Assembly (NCBI GenBank): GCA_963082975.1
Contig: OY720345.1
Location: 27,350,611-27,414,610, forward strand
Origin: Labia minor
Lineage: Eukaryota > Arthropoda > Insecta > Dermaptera > Spongiphoridae
DNA: 64,000 nucleotides
Direction: 5' to 3'
In this document: piece by piece, positions 33,384 through 45,131 of the stretch
Layout: every line of letters begins with the position of its first letter
Numbering within the stretch: the stretch's first letter is position 1
Made by a program: the position numbers and the translations under genes
The notes under the pieces: generated by a model
Database searches by the model: none
What the model saw: the letters and a program-made list of their open reading frames with translations, nothing else
What the model was told of the DNA's origin: nothing

Positions 33384-34980
33384 CAGGGATGAGCAACCCG
33401 CATGCGGCCCTTTAAATATTTTTCTGCGGCCCGCCGAGCATTTCTAAAATAGAATTTTATTATGCGTCTCAATTATTTATAAACAATAATAATTTGTTAT
33501 TTATTATATTGTTAATAAATATTTTTAATATATTTTTTATTAATAATAATAATTTATTTATTAATTTTTCTCTCATCAATAAATGAATTATAATGTTATG
33601 TTAGTAGTAGTCGCCAATTTATAAATCGGATACTATACAATTCGGGATTCAATCTGAGATTCATCGAAAGAAGTATAGTGTGTGTAAATTTGTGTGTAAT
33701 TTGACAGATTAAAACATGATTTATGTCAAAGTATACTTCTTTCGAGTTAGTTTGAATTGCGAATACATAGTCGAGTACAGTACAGTACCAATAATTAAAT
33801 TAATCAATTTTATAAAGTCGCGCGGGTTAAATCACCGTGAATTTAAAGAATTCCTAAACAATTTGGAAACTGAATATGGCGACGTGGCTTTCAATTCCAA
33901 AGTACGTTGGCTTAGTAGAGGTGCAATGCTAAAAAGAGTATACGCCTTGAAAAGTGAAATACCATTGTTCTTGGATATGAAGGAATATGCCTTTCCTCAT
34001 TTTGGAGATAAAGAATGGATATGCGATTTTGCGTTTCTTATCGACATAATTCAGCATCTCGGTGATCTTAATGTGGAACTTCAAGGCAAAGGACAGTTTA
34101 TTCACAATTTGTATGATAAAATTCAAGGTTTTGAGCGCAAATTAAAATTGTGGAAACAGCATCTTTTGCAGAATGTGTCTCACTTTCCATATTTAGAAAA
34201 AGAAAACGTTACTACTTCTCAAAAATACGTACAATATATAGACATTTTAATCAACGAATTTCAATTACGATTCCAAATGTTCAAAGCTGAGAAGATAGCG
34301 GTTTCCATGAAAATGTTTTTTCGCCATTTAATATCGATGTGGATACAGTTCCTGAAAATTTTCAAATGGAAGTGATTAACATACAGAATAATACCGATTT
34401 AAAAAATTTATTTTTCTCAGTAAATATCGATAATTTTTATAAATCTTATGTGAGCCCTGAGAAATTTCCGCTTTTGACGAAAAATGCAAAGCAAATGATG
34501 TCTCTTTTCGGAAGTACGTATGTATGCGAACAATTATTTTCAACCATGAAATTAATCAAAAATGACCACCGATCAAGACTGAGTGATGCTCGATTAGAAA
34601 GCTGAATACGTGTAGCTACTTCATCAATACCGGCTGATATTGATCAGCTTATATCGAAAAAGCAGTGCCAAAGTTTTCAATTAAATTAGTTTTTCTGTTC
34701 TTCTTCTATTTGTTTTTATTTTGCATTAACATTTATATACACTTATAATATACACTTATAATTATATAAAATATTTACGTTTTTAAATTTTGAATTTTTG
34801 TTCTTTTCTTGTCGCATTAAAATTTATATATGAAATATTTACTTTTTTTAATTTTGTATTTTTATATTATTATGTTTATTAGTATATATATAAAGCTTTG
34901 TAAATTATTAGTAAGTGCGGCCCGCCACAAAATTTTAAAATTTAAATTGGCCCGTGTATTAAAAAGGTTGCTCACCCCTG
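33384..34980 (+). mobile_element. hAT DNA transposon, 1597 bp, complete ends
   Basis: The terminal inverted repeats are CAGGGATGAGCAACC (left) and GGTTGCTCACCCCTG (right), 14 of 15 matching, flanked by an exact 8-bp duplication. Subterminal GCGGCCC/GGCCCG blocks also mirror each other. Inside is a transposase remnant. Intact hATs are usually 2.5-4 kb, so about half the transposase is missing. Clean ends with a dead gene point to mobilisation by an autonomous relative elsewhere. A 13-nt inverted repeat (CGAAAGAAGTATA at 33665, partner at 33732) lies just ahead of the coding remnant. Confidence 0.93.
33716..34689 (+). pseudogene. hAT transposase remnant, GTF2IRD2/ZBED-like
   Basis: The frame from 33716 reads the family's central segment: FIKSRGLNHREFKEFL, EYGDVAFNSKVRWLSRGAML, then a charged helical part (DKEWICDFAFLIDIIQHLGD). 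A one-base shift in or near the T6 run at 34316-34321 moves the reading into the frame of 34339-34605, which holds the C-terminal dimerisation domain: FGSTYVCEQLFSTMKL, NDHRSRLSDARL. A TGA at 34603-34605 interrupts it, and the frame then continues IRVATSSIPADIDQLI to a natural TAG at 34687-34689. The BED zinc finger and N-terminal catalytic part are absent. So there are three lesions: N-terminal deletion, frameshift and early stop. The subfamily name rests on general similarity to GTF2IRD2/EPM2AIP1-type hAT proteins. Confidence 0.88.
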
Positions 34981-34988
34981 ACCTAGTG
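34981..34988. repeat. Right target duplication of the hAT element
   Basis: ACCTAGTG, an exact copy of 33376-33383. Confidence 0.95.
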
Positions 34989-35509
34989 TGTATATATATA
35001 CTTAATTTGTATTTAAAAATATACCTATATATAATTATTTATAATATTATTTTAAATCTATTAAAAACCTAGTTAGAATAAACCATTTCCATTTGGTTGA
35101 ATATGTATTGTTTTATAAATAAATATTGAAATTTCTCCATTTAATTGCATTTCATTCACAGTTTATATATTATTATTTACTTAATTATTAGTTATATATT
35201 ATTATAAGAGTATATTAAATATAGTACTATTTTAAATAACGACCATGATTAAGTAATTTCAGCTTTGTTTTTAAGATCACTGATTTTATTGAATGCATTT
35301 CTAAATAATAATGCTTCTTAAATAGGTCTGTTAACTCTATTATTTGTCATTTCCTATGATTGGTGAATGAACGGTTTTGAACAAACATCGAAGTTTAGTC
35401 CAATGTCATAAAATATAATTTCCCTTTTATATTATTATCTGAAAATATATATAATATTTGTGAATAATATATTTGTAATTTTATTTAAGTTTTATTCAAT
35501 TTGCTTTTT
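34989..35509. other. AT-rich DNA without a gene
   Basis: Nothing beyond A/T-rich unique sequence is seen. Confidence 0.6.
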
Positions 35510-35988
35510 ACCAACCGACAATAGGAAGGGAAGGTATTGTTTTCACACCAAATTTCATATTTAGAGATTTTTTACATATCTCCACGAATCATACATTTTG
35601 TTTACAGGAAAAAGTATTTTTAGCATGATGTCTGTCCATCTGTCCATTGTGTACACCTTGAACGGCTCAACGGATTTTGATAAAATTTGGTATATTTACT
35701 TAATGCATCAGTAACATAAATTCATCATCTTTTGGTCTATATCCGGATACCGAAAGTGGTAGTTTACAAAGTATTAATTTTATATTCATTGTCGGAAATT
35801 GTTCACTTAAAATATAGTAGTAATTCATAATTGAGTAATTAAACTAAAAGTAAAAACGAAGATAATATAATTTAGTTATTTTAATTCAAGTTTTAAAAAT
35901 ATTTTTTTTTTTTTACTTTATATATTTAATGTTGTTTGGAAATTAATTGATTTCAAATCGTCGGTCGGTTCTGTGCCTGGCCACAGCT
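35510..35988 (-). repeat. R2 repeat copy e, inverted
   Basis: The only minus-oriented R2. Read on its own strand it starts AGCTGTGGCCAGGCACAG, a CTGTG/CACAG hairpin, then AACCGACCGACGATTTG, and ends GTCGGTTGGTA. One complete 3' module; no R3-like interior. This looks like the simplest form of the family. Confidence 0.82.
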
Positions 35989-36419
35989 TATTTTTAATCT
36001 CAATTTAATGATATTTAAAATCAATTTTTTTATAATTACTGCTTATTATAATAGTAAAATTTAGCTTATACCTCATAAAGAGGAAGACAGAAATCTTTCT
36101 AAACAAATAAATGAATAAATAAATATTAGTGTATGCGTAGAGTCCTTTTCTTTGTCAATTCATAAATAGGTAAATTCTGAATAATAATTAAAATAAAAAA
36201 TTTGAAGATTTTAATTTTAAAACTTTAAATAAATACAAATTTTTTTTTTTTAGGACTACTACTCTTTCTTATTTTAAGTATATAAATATTTAAAGGATAA
36301 AAAAATAATAAACGTTTATTCACTCCCTGTATTCAACTTGGAGATCTTCTGGATGTTGAAACAATATTTAAACAATATAGGCAGTTGTTTTACGTGGGTG
36401 AACGCTTTCAATGTTATTG
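35989..36419. other. AT-rich DNA without a gene
   Basis: Unique A/T-rich sequence, nothing recognised. Confidence 0.6.
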
Positions 36420-37400
36420 AACAGAGTGGCCGACCACACCTAGACATTTCAATAGGATAGTATTTTTTTTTTTTTTGGGTGAGGGGGGAGGGGGGTAGGG
36501 GATGTCATATTTTAGGCCAAGTCATTTATGTGCTCTAATAATTATACGTTTTCCCGTATTGAAAGGGTCGCAATATCGATATGGAGAGACAAAGCGCGTT
36601 GCTTGCTTTCGATCTCGATGTGTGTGCTTCGTACATTCGGATAAACGTCGCTCTGACTCTGTCCTTTTCTCTCTCTTTCTCTTGGTGGCCCACCCTCCCT
36701 GCTGAATGGGGGATATAACGATCGGCGTGTCAGCTAGGAGATGAATTAAAAAACGGCAGGGGTGGGTGGGTGATGGTGGTGGTAGTGGTAGTGGTGGCGT
36801 CGGTAGTAGTGAGTCGGAGCCTCTTTCCTTATCGATCACGTACAAATTCAGACAAAAGCTCACACAAGACTGACATTTCGAATGAGACAGTCAAGAAAAC
36901 GAGCCGAATGGAAAACGCACCCGACATTCAACATGGAAAACTAACTAACTGTGCTGTTCAATTAGAACGCTTGGCGATTCTTTTTTTTTGTTTTTTTTTT
37001 TTTTTTTTTTGTTTTCTTCTTCTTTATTCTTATTTTAAATTATAATATGAATTTTAATGAAAATGTAAATAAAGGCAAATTAGTCATTTTATATTTAGAA
37101 ATAAAAAAAAAAATACAAAAAAAAAAACCGAAAAGACTAACTACTGGCTAAAAATTAGAATAGTTAGTGAAGTGGTAGAGGTGGGGGTAGATGAGGCGGG
37201 GCTTGTGACCTCCTGGTGCTGCATTAATGACGCTAAATAAATTATGATGATTGCTTTGAATAGGACCTTTCAAAACAAGGTCAATGCCCGACACAGACCA
37301 ACCAGTATACACACCGTAAGTTCTTTTCTAGACCACATTTGGAATGAAGATTCATTTCCATTCGCTTCCATCTTTAACATCGATCATATTTTTATCAGAT
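36420..37400. other. Large GC-richer unique island
   Basis: The most extended non-repeat, less AT-rich stretch of the window, with many CpGs, G-runs (36480-36500), a (GGTGGTA)-type purine stretch at 36770-36810 and a long T-run at about 36982-37010. Frames of 67-113 codons on both strands overlap each other and reflect composition. At 37260-37320 a GTAAGT donor follows an AG-bounded 52-nt open stretch, but the acceptor is weak. A promoter, untranslated exon or enhancer is the most reasonable guess. Confidence 0.35.
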
Positions 37401-38725
37401 AGAAATAATGAAATGTTTTTAAAAAAAAAATTATCATTGACTTACTGGACAATATACATATAAATATTTCCTTTGATTCTTAATGTGAATCTTTATTCAA
37501 TCTGATATTCAAATCAAAATAAAACTTTATAAATCAATTCTATAGAATACTTTAATTATTTTGTAGTTTACTATGCTATCCATTTACATAATAATATAAA
37601 AAGATTAATTAATATTTAAATGATATATTTATTCTACTAACTCTCTAACATGGAACTAATTTTTATAAACATGAATTAAAATAATTTCTTATTAATTCTA
37701 CAGGGTGTCTCAAAAAATGTTTATTTTATTTTATTATTTATTTATTATGTATGAGCAGTCAAAGGGTTAGTACATTTTTTACAAACATGATTCTTTTATT
37801 CTTTAATTAGATCTTTTTCTGTAATTCAAGCCTTTAAACTTGTCTTTATGTTCATAAATAATGTTTTATAGTCATTCGAAGTGTTAGTATGTTGTATATT
37901 GAGAACAATATTTACTTATATATATAATAAAATGGTTTAGTGGGCAAAAGTTATATTTAATTGAATTTTCTTGCAATTTATTCTAATTAAAAAAAATACC
38001 AAAAATGACAGGGCAGGATTAAGATATAATATAATCTTATCTCGAAATTATATTTATTAATTTAATGGTAAAATGTAGCTTATTTAATCCTAGAAAGGAG
38101 GAAGGTAGGAATCTTACTAAATAAAACAAATAAATATTTCATTATTTATTTTATTTAGTCTGATTTTTATATTTATAAACTTCAGTTTAACTATTGACTT
38201 TTAAACACAATTCAATTTTATTAAATAATTGATAATTTTACAGGTGAACCTATTCATTTCATTGTTATATGATAAAAATATTTATTTTCTTTGTAAGTAT
38301 ATTTAAATAGTATTCAACCTGACGGTATTTTTCCTCTATTTTCACCAATATTGAATTATTTTCTTTTAGATGAAATATGTTTTTTCTTTTCCAAAATACG
38401 AATGTTTTAATCTAAAAATAATATTTAAAAAAAACATACTCAAACGGGAGAAAAAAAAAATATTTCAAAAAAAGAAACTCGAGTGTTTGAACAATTCTCT
38501 CTTTGCTTGAGTGAATTCAAATTCCCAGACATCATTGTTTTTACTATATAGGTATATATTCCCCTCCTTTTAATTTTTTCTATTTCTTGTTTAGTTTCTT
38601 TGGTAAATTTTACAAATTATACAAATGAAACTAATTGAAGGAAAAATTTAAGCAAAAAACTTTAATTTAATTTAAAATATGAATTTTTTATTTATTTTTA
38701 TTTTTTTATATATTATTAAAAAAAA
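37401..38725. other. AT-rich DNA without a gene
   Basis: Low-complexity and unique A/T-rich sequence; no repeats shared with the rest of the window were recognised. Confidence 0.55.
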
Positions 38726-39009
38726 ACCTCTGACTTTTGTATATCATACACAAGAACAGCGACTATTAAGTCGGTTATATTAATAAGGAGTCCTATGATC
38801 AGTAGAACAGGTCCTATCAATATTTATCTTGATTTTCTTGACCGGAGGCGCTACTTTTCATCAAGAAGCTTCCCAATTTTGATCCCATACGCTGGGTTGA
38901 CTCCTAACCCATAGACCTCAGTTAAGAAAATTCTCTTGTCATATCCGGGACTTGAAACCGGGACCACGAGAATGTGAGGCAGCTTCGCTAACCTCTCACC
39001 CTGTGGCGC
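38726..39009 (-). repeat. SINE-A copy, nearly complete
   Basis: On the minus strand: GCGCCACAGGGTGAGAGG head, box-B-like GGTTTCAAGTCCCGG with an extra T, body blocks, and GTCAGAGG followed by oligo-T (A-run at 38719-38725 on the plus strand). Mildly diverged. No clear target duplication. Confidence 0.85.
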
Positions 39010-39259
39010 ATCCATGAAAATAGGGTTTAAAACTGTTAACTAACATCCTACTAGTCGTCCTTAATTATTTATTTATTTTTTTCTTTTATTGATTAAATAA
39101 TTAAAAATTTTACTGACATTTCATATTTTGATTATTATAATTTTAATTATTAAATCAAATAAACCAATTATAATAGTTAAATTTTATTAAATTATCAATT
39201 TTATTCTGTTATTTTTTATTAAAAAAAAAAATTAATATTTTCTTTTGTTTTTGTTTCAG
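39010..39259. other. AT-rich DNA, possible intron end
   Basis: Ends in a T-rich tract leading to the TTTGTTTCAG at 39250-39259. Confidence 0.5.
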
Positions 39260-39323
39260 GTAAGGCGATCAACTAACACCTACAATTTAATTTATTATGA
39301 TATAACATTAACTAAAACTATGG
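39260..39323 (+). other. Candidate internal exon, 64 nt
   Basis: A textbook acceptor (T-rich tract then TTTCAG) and a donor (ATGG|GTGAGT at 39324) enclose 21 codons plus one base with one fully open frame, VRRSTNTYNLIYYDITLTKT; the other two frames stop quickly. It would change phase from 0 to 1. The AT-rich codons reduce confidence, and the GTAAGG right after the acceptor could itself be a donor. Confidence 0.25.
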
Positions 39324-40560
39324 GTGAGTTCAAAAGAAAATTTAATTTATACTTATATAATAATAAAATTATAATTCATAAATAGATACCACACTTTGAT
39401 TATTAAATAAATATAATAACATTCATTTATCTTAAATACAAACATATGTTAGTCCTAAAATAAAGAAAAAATATTCCAATTCTGATATTATGATGGTAAT
39501 AAATGAATAAGCATTTGACAAGACTTAGAAATTAGTCCAATAAATCATTCTCTTACTTCAGAAGGGTTGGAGATAGACGACAACCCTGACATCCTACTCT
39601 ATTTTCAATTAATCTATTTCCCAATGATAAATAATAAAATACAATAAAATACAATAAATACAAATGATAAAAACTATAAATGTAAATTATTCCTCAAATA
39701 ATATTTTTGACAATATATATCTCAAATTATTATAATTTATCAATTAATTAAATAAATTCTCATTATTTAAATATTTTTTTTTGTGTTTTGCATATCTCTT
39801 TTCAAGAATTACCATAAATTTCCATACTATTTGAGTTTCGTTATAAAATATTTAGTATCAAATTATTAAAACGAATTAATTAGAAGATAAAGATTGAGAA
39901 ACCATGAAAATGTCGCGATAACGCAAATCAGTGCGGTGATTGCCGTTAATTGACCTTTCTAGTTTTTAATACTTACAAAATGTTCATTTTTCTCTTTATT
40001 TAAATATTTTTTTTTACGAAATACAACGAAATTATACAAACCTAATAATTTATGTACTAAAATGTACATGGTTCGTTAAACTTGTAATGTTCAACCGACA
40101 AAAGAATTCTCATTTAGTTTGTTAGATCGTTTAATTGATGAATCATTCTTTTGTAGCTTTTTTTTATCATTTTTTTTCTCTCTCTCTCTCTTTCTCTTAC
40201 ACTTTTCTTCACACTCCTCTCACTTCATTTATACACTCTTATCTTTTATATATATTTTACTTTTTGAAATTTATTTATTTTTTTATCAGTATTTATTTTA
40301 TTATTTAGAATTTATATGAATAAATTTCATAGATATTAAGTTGTTATTGCTAAATTCTGATTAATCCATTTATTTATTTATTTATATGTGTATGATTTGA
40401 AAATTCATTTATTTATATAGGTCAGTTTAATATCTTTTTATAAATAAAATCAAAAAAGTTATGATTTGAAATTGTATTTTATACATGTTTATAAATATTT
40501 AATATTTTTATATAATATTAAAATCTAATATAAATTAAAGAATATTTAATGACAATTTTT
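39324..40560. other. AT-rich DNA without a gene
   Basis: A/T-rich sequence with a (TC)n tract at about 40170-40195. If 39260-39323 is an exon this would be intron. Confidence 0.55.
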
Positions 40561-40675
40561 ACTATCTCACCAGAGATAATATTGCGATCCCGAAAATTTT
40601 CGATTTCGAGATTTTGATGTTTTTATATGTTTTGAAGGTCCCTGAGTCATTTTCACTAAGAGAAAAATGTTTGGC

Positions 40676-40726
<51 letters not shown>

Positions 40727-41197
40727 TTGTAGACAAGATTACACAAAAACGGTTTGAGCTAGAATAATGAAATTTAATACACGGGCATTATTCAAAATTC
40801 GTAGTATTCTATCAATTGTTGAGAAATGCAGCTCATTTGGACGAAGACCATTACCTACTACGTTTTCATTTTATTTCTTCCGCTAAACTGACCATAAAAA
40901 CAAAGATATATGTTTGATAGTTTTTCACATGGTTAAAAATTGTATAAAACTGCTATATATAGAATTTTAGCTTGATTGAATCGCTGAAAGTACCGGAATT
41001 ATTTTTTTAACACTGCAAATCACGCACCAGCATGTGACGTGGTGCCATCAACAAAGAGCCAAAAACCCGCTGGTTTAATAAATATTATTTATTAATTTCA
41101 ATTTATAATTTATAATTAATTAAATTTAATTTAAATATAATATATGTTAATTAATCCAATTCAAATTTGCGATATAGTCGAGTGGAGACACTCCAGA
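40561..41197 (-). repeat. R1 repeat copy e, near full length
   Basis: The hairpin end ACTATCTCaccaGAGATAAT is at 40561-40580, and the outer end CACTCCAGA is at 41189-41197 with GAGTG-gaga-CACTC just inside. An (AT)n plus (GT)n has grown at 40677-40728, where other copies have a short GT-rich spot. It includes the CACGTG-related segment in diverged form. The whole is flanked by T-runs on the plus strand. Confidence 0.8.
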
Positions 41198-42389
41198 TTT
41201 TTTAATTAGTCAATATCAAATACTATGTAGTACATATTTTATTTAATTGTATGTAAAGAATGTAACTAATCTTTCGAATTCTTATTTAGAGATATTTACA
41301 AAAAAAAAAAAAAATAAAATAAAAAAAATGATTTAGTATATAATTATAATTTAACAATATTAATGTGATAAATATATACATATGTTTGTAATATGTATGG
41401 TAGAGTAGATTGGACGGATTCCGAGGGCAAATCAGCACATTTAAAATTAAACCCGATCATTCATGTTTCGATTTCTGTCATAAATAATCGTCCATCAATC
41501 GCGCTAAGTAAATTTTTAATCAAATGATTGGATGATTCGTTTCTGTATTTTGAATCATTGTTTTTATCATTAAAATTATAATTTGATAGATGGTCCAGCA
41601 ACATATACCAGGATTATTATTATATATCTATAGAGAGAGGGAGAGAAAGGGTAGGTTCACCGTCCATTATCAAACACCCCCGCACTAGCACCACCACCTC
41701 TTTGTCCAGTTGGCATAAACCCGGAGCTGTTTCAACCCCACCCAACCCCCTCCAAGTTCAATGTATAATTACTGACATCACCATTGTGGACTAAACAATT
41801 GTATAAAACGACGAATGTTTGAACCGAATAATGAAATACGTCCACTTGATAATATACATAGTAATTAATATCATTATAATGGTGTAAAAAGTTAGTTGAT
41901 GCAAAAGAGGGAGGTTCAAATTCATTTGAAACATAAACATCATTTATTATCATAATCAAACATAAACTTAAGTATAATTTTTATTAACTATATTAAATAT
42001 GCTAACTTGACTACAGAATTATCCATTATTTTAGAAAACTGTATGTGCAAAACTTTATCCCATAGCGTATGGAACTTAGGCTAACCGATGAAGCAAGAAA
42101 ATGTAGTCTTTTGATACTATCATGTTTCAGGTATAATCTTAAGGGTACTAAGTGTTTTTTTTATTCACTTGGATATATATAGATATATATTTAAAATAAA
42201 CGAAAAAAATTAGCTGAGCGTTTTAAGGGAAAGACAAATATTATTTTTTTTAAAAACTTGGGTGTGAAAATAGAAATGTCAATCAAAAAATTAAAAAAAA
42301 AAAATTAAAAAAGTAAATCTTCGTAACGTCAATATTTGACAAAATGCTTAAAAAAATTTAATATATAAACAAAAGTATAAAGGTTGTTT

Positions 42390-42395
<6 letters not shown>
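41198..42395. other. Unique DNA with a GC-richer patch at 41390-41760
   Basis: The patch holds a (GA)n tract near 41630 and a C-rich end at 41735-41750. The minus-strand frame there is not convincing. The rest is A/T-rich. Confidence 0.45.

Positions 42396-42441
<46 letters not shown>
42396..42441. repeat. (TA)n microsatellite
   Basis: About 22 uninterrupted TA units directly upstream of the segment duplicated at 44374. Confidence 0.95.
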
Positions 42442-42443
<2 letters not shown>

Positions 42444-42650
42444 AATATAATGAAATATAAATTAATGAACTTCTAAATAAATACTTAAAACAAATAAATA
42501 TTTGGATATTAATTTTAATAAAAAAAACTTTAATAAATTATTATTTTTCTAAAGACCATTAATAAGGTTATCTAAAAATTAATGCAAAATTTCTTTTTCA
42601 GTTTAAAGTTGATTAAATTAAATTAAATTAATTTTAATTAAAAATAAAGA
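42442..42650. repeat. Segment duplicated at 44374-44572
   Basis: AACTTCTAAATAAATACTTA, ATATTTGGATATTAATTT and TTTTTCTAAAGACNATTAAT recur in the same order 1.9 kb downstream with small indels. Non-coding. Confidence 0.75.
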
Positions 42651-43044
42651 ATCGATTATTTAACCCTTCATTTATATATATATGTATATATATACTCGTA
42701 TATAGATTATAAGATTATACGTTTTTTCTATTGCTTCTCTTCCTGATGCCCATCCACTTTGATTTTCTTCCTCTCATGTATATTCATGAATAGCTGCTCC
42801 AAGCTGGGTTTATTTGTTCAATTATCCAGTTTCATTTACAAGGAATTAATAGTTCTTATTAGTGAGTGATAATTATAGTCTACTAAATTCATTATAGACC
42901 AATTATTGAATTAAAACAGATTAATAATGATAGCCGTAGATACCTACAGAGACATAATTACATTTATAACGAAATCATCCAAAAAAAAAAAACAATATAA
43001 TTATTTATGAGATAATTTAAAATATAAAATATATAAAAAAAAAA
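42651..43044. other. AT-rich DNA without a gene
   Basis: Unique sequence, nothing recognised. Confidence 0.6.
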
Positions 43045-43312
43045 CCTCTGACTTTTGTACGTCCTACGCAAGGACAACGCTTATCAAGTCGGTTACATAG
43101 GTGTCCTAACGGGTGCTATCAACCTTTACCTTGATTTTCTTGATCAAAGGCGCTACTTTTTATCAAGTAGCTTCCCAATGTTGATCCGGTAGGCTGGCTT
43201 GACTCCGTCCCATAAACCCCAGCTAGAGAAATTCCCTTGCCAGGCCCGGGACTTGAACCCGGGACCACGAGAAGGCGAGTCATCGACGCTAACCATGACA
43301 CCCTGTGGCGCC
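43045..43312 (-). repeat. SINE-A copy with intact box B
   Basis: On the minus strand it begins GGCGCCACAGGGTGTCATGG and has GGTTCAAGTCC inside CCCGGG arms, so box B is intact while the box-A region is altered. The end is GTCAGAGG plus oligo-T (A-run at 43036-43044). A/T-rich flanks share ATAAAATATA, a possible but low-complexity target duplication. Confidence 0.87.
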
Positions 43313-44214
43313 TATTTATATAAAATATAAAAAAAACTTAAATATATACTTAATTATTATACTAGAGAGAGAATCGATATTATATTACATTTTTTTTAAC
43401 ATTATTAGTATATGAAATGCTGAAAAGAGGTGTGGGGATATTTTCAAATACTGAAAGGATCCCATAATCAAATATGACCCTTATAATAATATTAAAAAAA
43501 ATGTATTAGTTGATTTATCCCATTGAAAAGCTTGCGATGCATATCATAATCAAACAAGGAATTCCTTTAATGTCGATATGAATTCAACCCCCCTTTGAAT
43601 TAATGTCATTTACCACTCAACCCCACTCGGTTCGTATTGTTCATCTATAGTATGTTGTAACAATTCATAATTGGAATTGTTTTATCTACTTATACTCTCT
43701 TCGTATAGAGAGGAAAACACACAAGCAAACAAAAAATATAAAAAACATATTTTCAAATCATATATAATATAATGTATAATGTAAAAAAAAGTAGAGAGTG
43801 AGAAAGCAATAAAAAATAAAACGGTTGGGGTTTAATTTTACTACATTCATTTCATACATTAGTCGTGAATCTTTCACATTGAATTGAAATATATTGTACG
43901 ATTATAACATTTATTTACATTTAAATCCATGTGTATTCATCAGTTGTGATGTTTTTCAATATTTATTTTAATTAGAATTTGTGTTTACAACCAAAATATC
44001 AATTTGAACGAATACGAATTTAAAATTTCTATGTTCAGACATCAACCTGTTATTTCAATTAAATTGGGTATATTTCGTTTTTGTTAGGATAATATTAATA
44101 ATAAAATATATACGTGTATTCTGGATAGTTATAAAAAAACAAATTTCTATCTATTGAAAACAGACTTCCATATTTTATTGTTAGTCCTATTATTGAAAGA
44201 GACCCGCCTGACAA
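43313..44214. other. AT-rich DNA without a gene
   Basis: Unique A/T-rich sequence. A slightly complex patch is at 43520-43700. Confidence 0.55.
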
Positions 44215-44642
44215 TTATGCAACCACCAACTTAAACAATAATTTAATAAATATTACAAATGTTATGTATTTATAAAAAATTATAATAAAAAAATTCAGCT
44301 ATATATTAATTAATTAGTTGGATTATCAAATGGAAAAAATTAAATTGAATCGATTTTACATAAATCATATAATTTTAATATAATAAAAAGAACTTCTAAA
44401 TAAATACTTAAAATAAATAAATATTTGGATATTAATTTTAATAAAAAAAAACTTTAATAAATTATGATTTTTCTAAAGACAATTAATAAGAAATAATTAT
44501 TTAAAAATTAAATTTTAATGCAAAATTTTATTTTTAGTTTCAAGTTGAGTTAAATTAAATTAATTAATTAATTAATGATGCAACCACCATCTAAAACAAG
44601 ATAATTTATAAATATTACAATTGATATGTAATTATAAAATAT
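44215..44642. repeat. Local direct duplication (empty site for R2f)
   Basis: 44215-44370 (ATGCAACCACCA..., then AAAAAATTCAGCTATATATT, TTAGTTGGATTAT, AATCGATTTTACATAAATCAT) is repeated as 44576-44642 plus 45131-45210, with R2f sitting between the two halves. So 44215-44370 shows the locus before R2f inserted. 44374-44572 is the second copy of 42442-42650. Confidence 0.75.
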
Positions 44643-45131
44643 GAGCTGTGGGCAGACCCAGAATCCACCGACGATTTGATATAAATTAATTTCCAAACAC
44701 ATATATATATAAAGTATAAAAAAATATTTTTAAAACTTGAATTAAAATAACTAAATTATATTATCTTGTTTTTTATTTTTAGTTTAATTACTTAATTATC
44801 AATTACTATTATATTTTAAGTGAAAAATTTCCGACAATGAATATAAAATTAATATTTTGTAAACTACAATTGCCAGTTTTCGGATTTACACCAAAAGTTG
44901 ATGAATTCGTGCTACTGATGCATTAAGTAAATATATCCAATTTTATCAAATCCGTTCAAGCTGTATACGTCTATACGGATACACAATAGACAGACGGACG
45001 GACGGATGGACGTACAGACATCATTCTAAAAATACTTTTTTCTCATAACAAATTGCATGATTCGTGGAGATGTGTAAGAATCTCCACATGTGAAATTTGT
45101 TGGGAAAACAATATCTTCCCCGTCGATCGGT
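44643..45131 (+). repeat. R2 repeat copy f, insertion with paralogous empty site
   Basis: It starts GAGCTGTGGGCAGACCCAG, in which TGGG-caga-CCCA forms a hairpin, then CCACCGACGATTTG, and ends CGTCGATCGGT at 45131. One 3' module. Comparison with 44215-44370 places the ends within a few bases: left after ATTATAAAAT(AT), right before AAAAAATTCACC. Confidence 0.82.

Noticed and set aside
36522-36863. 113-codon minus-strand open frame
   Set aside because: Proline and serine runs come from purine/pyrimidine tracts; overlapping frames of similar length exist on the other strand.
37264-37315. Candidate 52-nt exon with GTAAGT donor
   Set aside because: The acceptor (TTTGAATAG) has almost no pyrimidine tract, and two frames are open by chance over so short a length.
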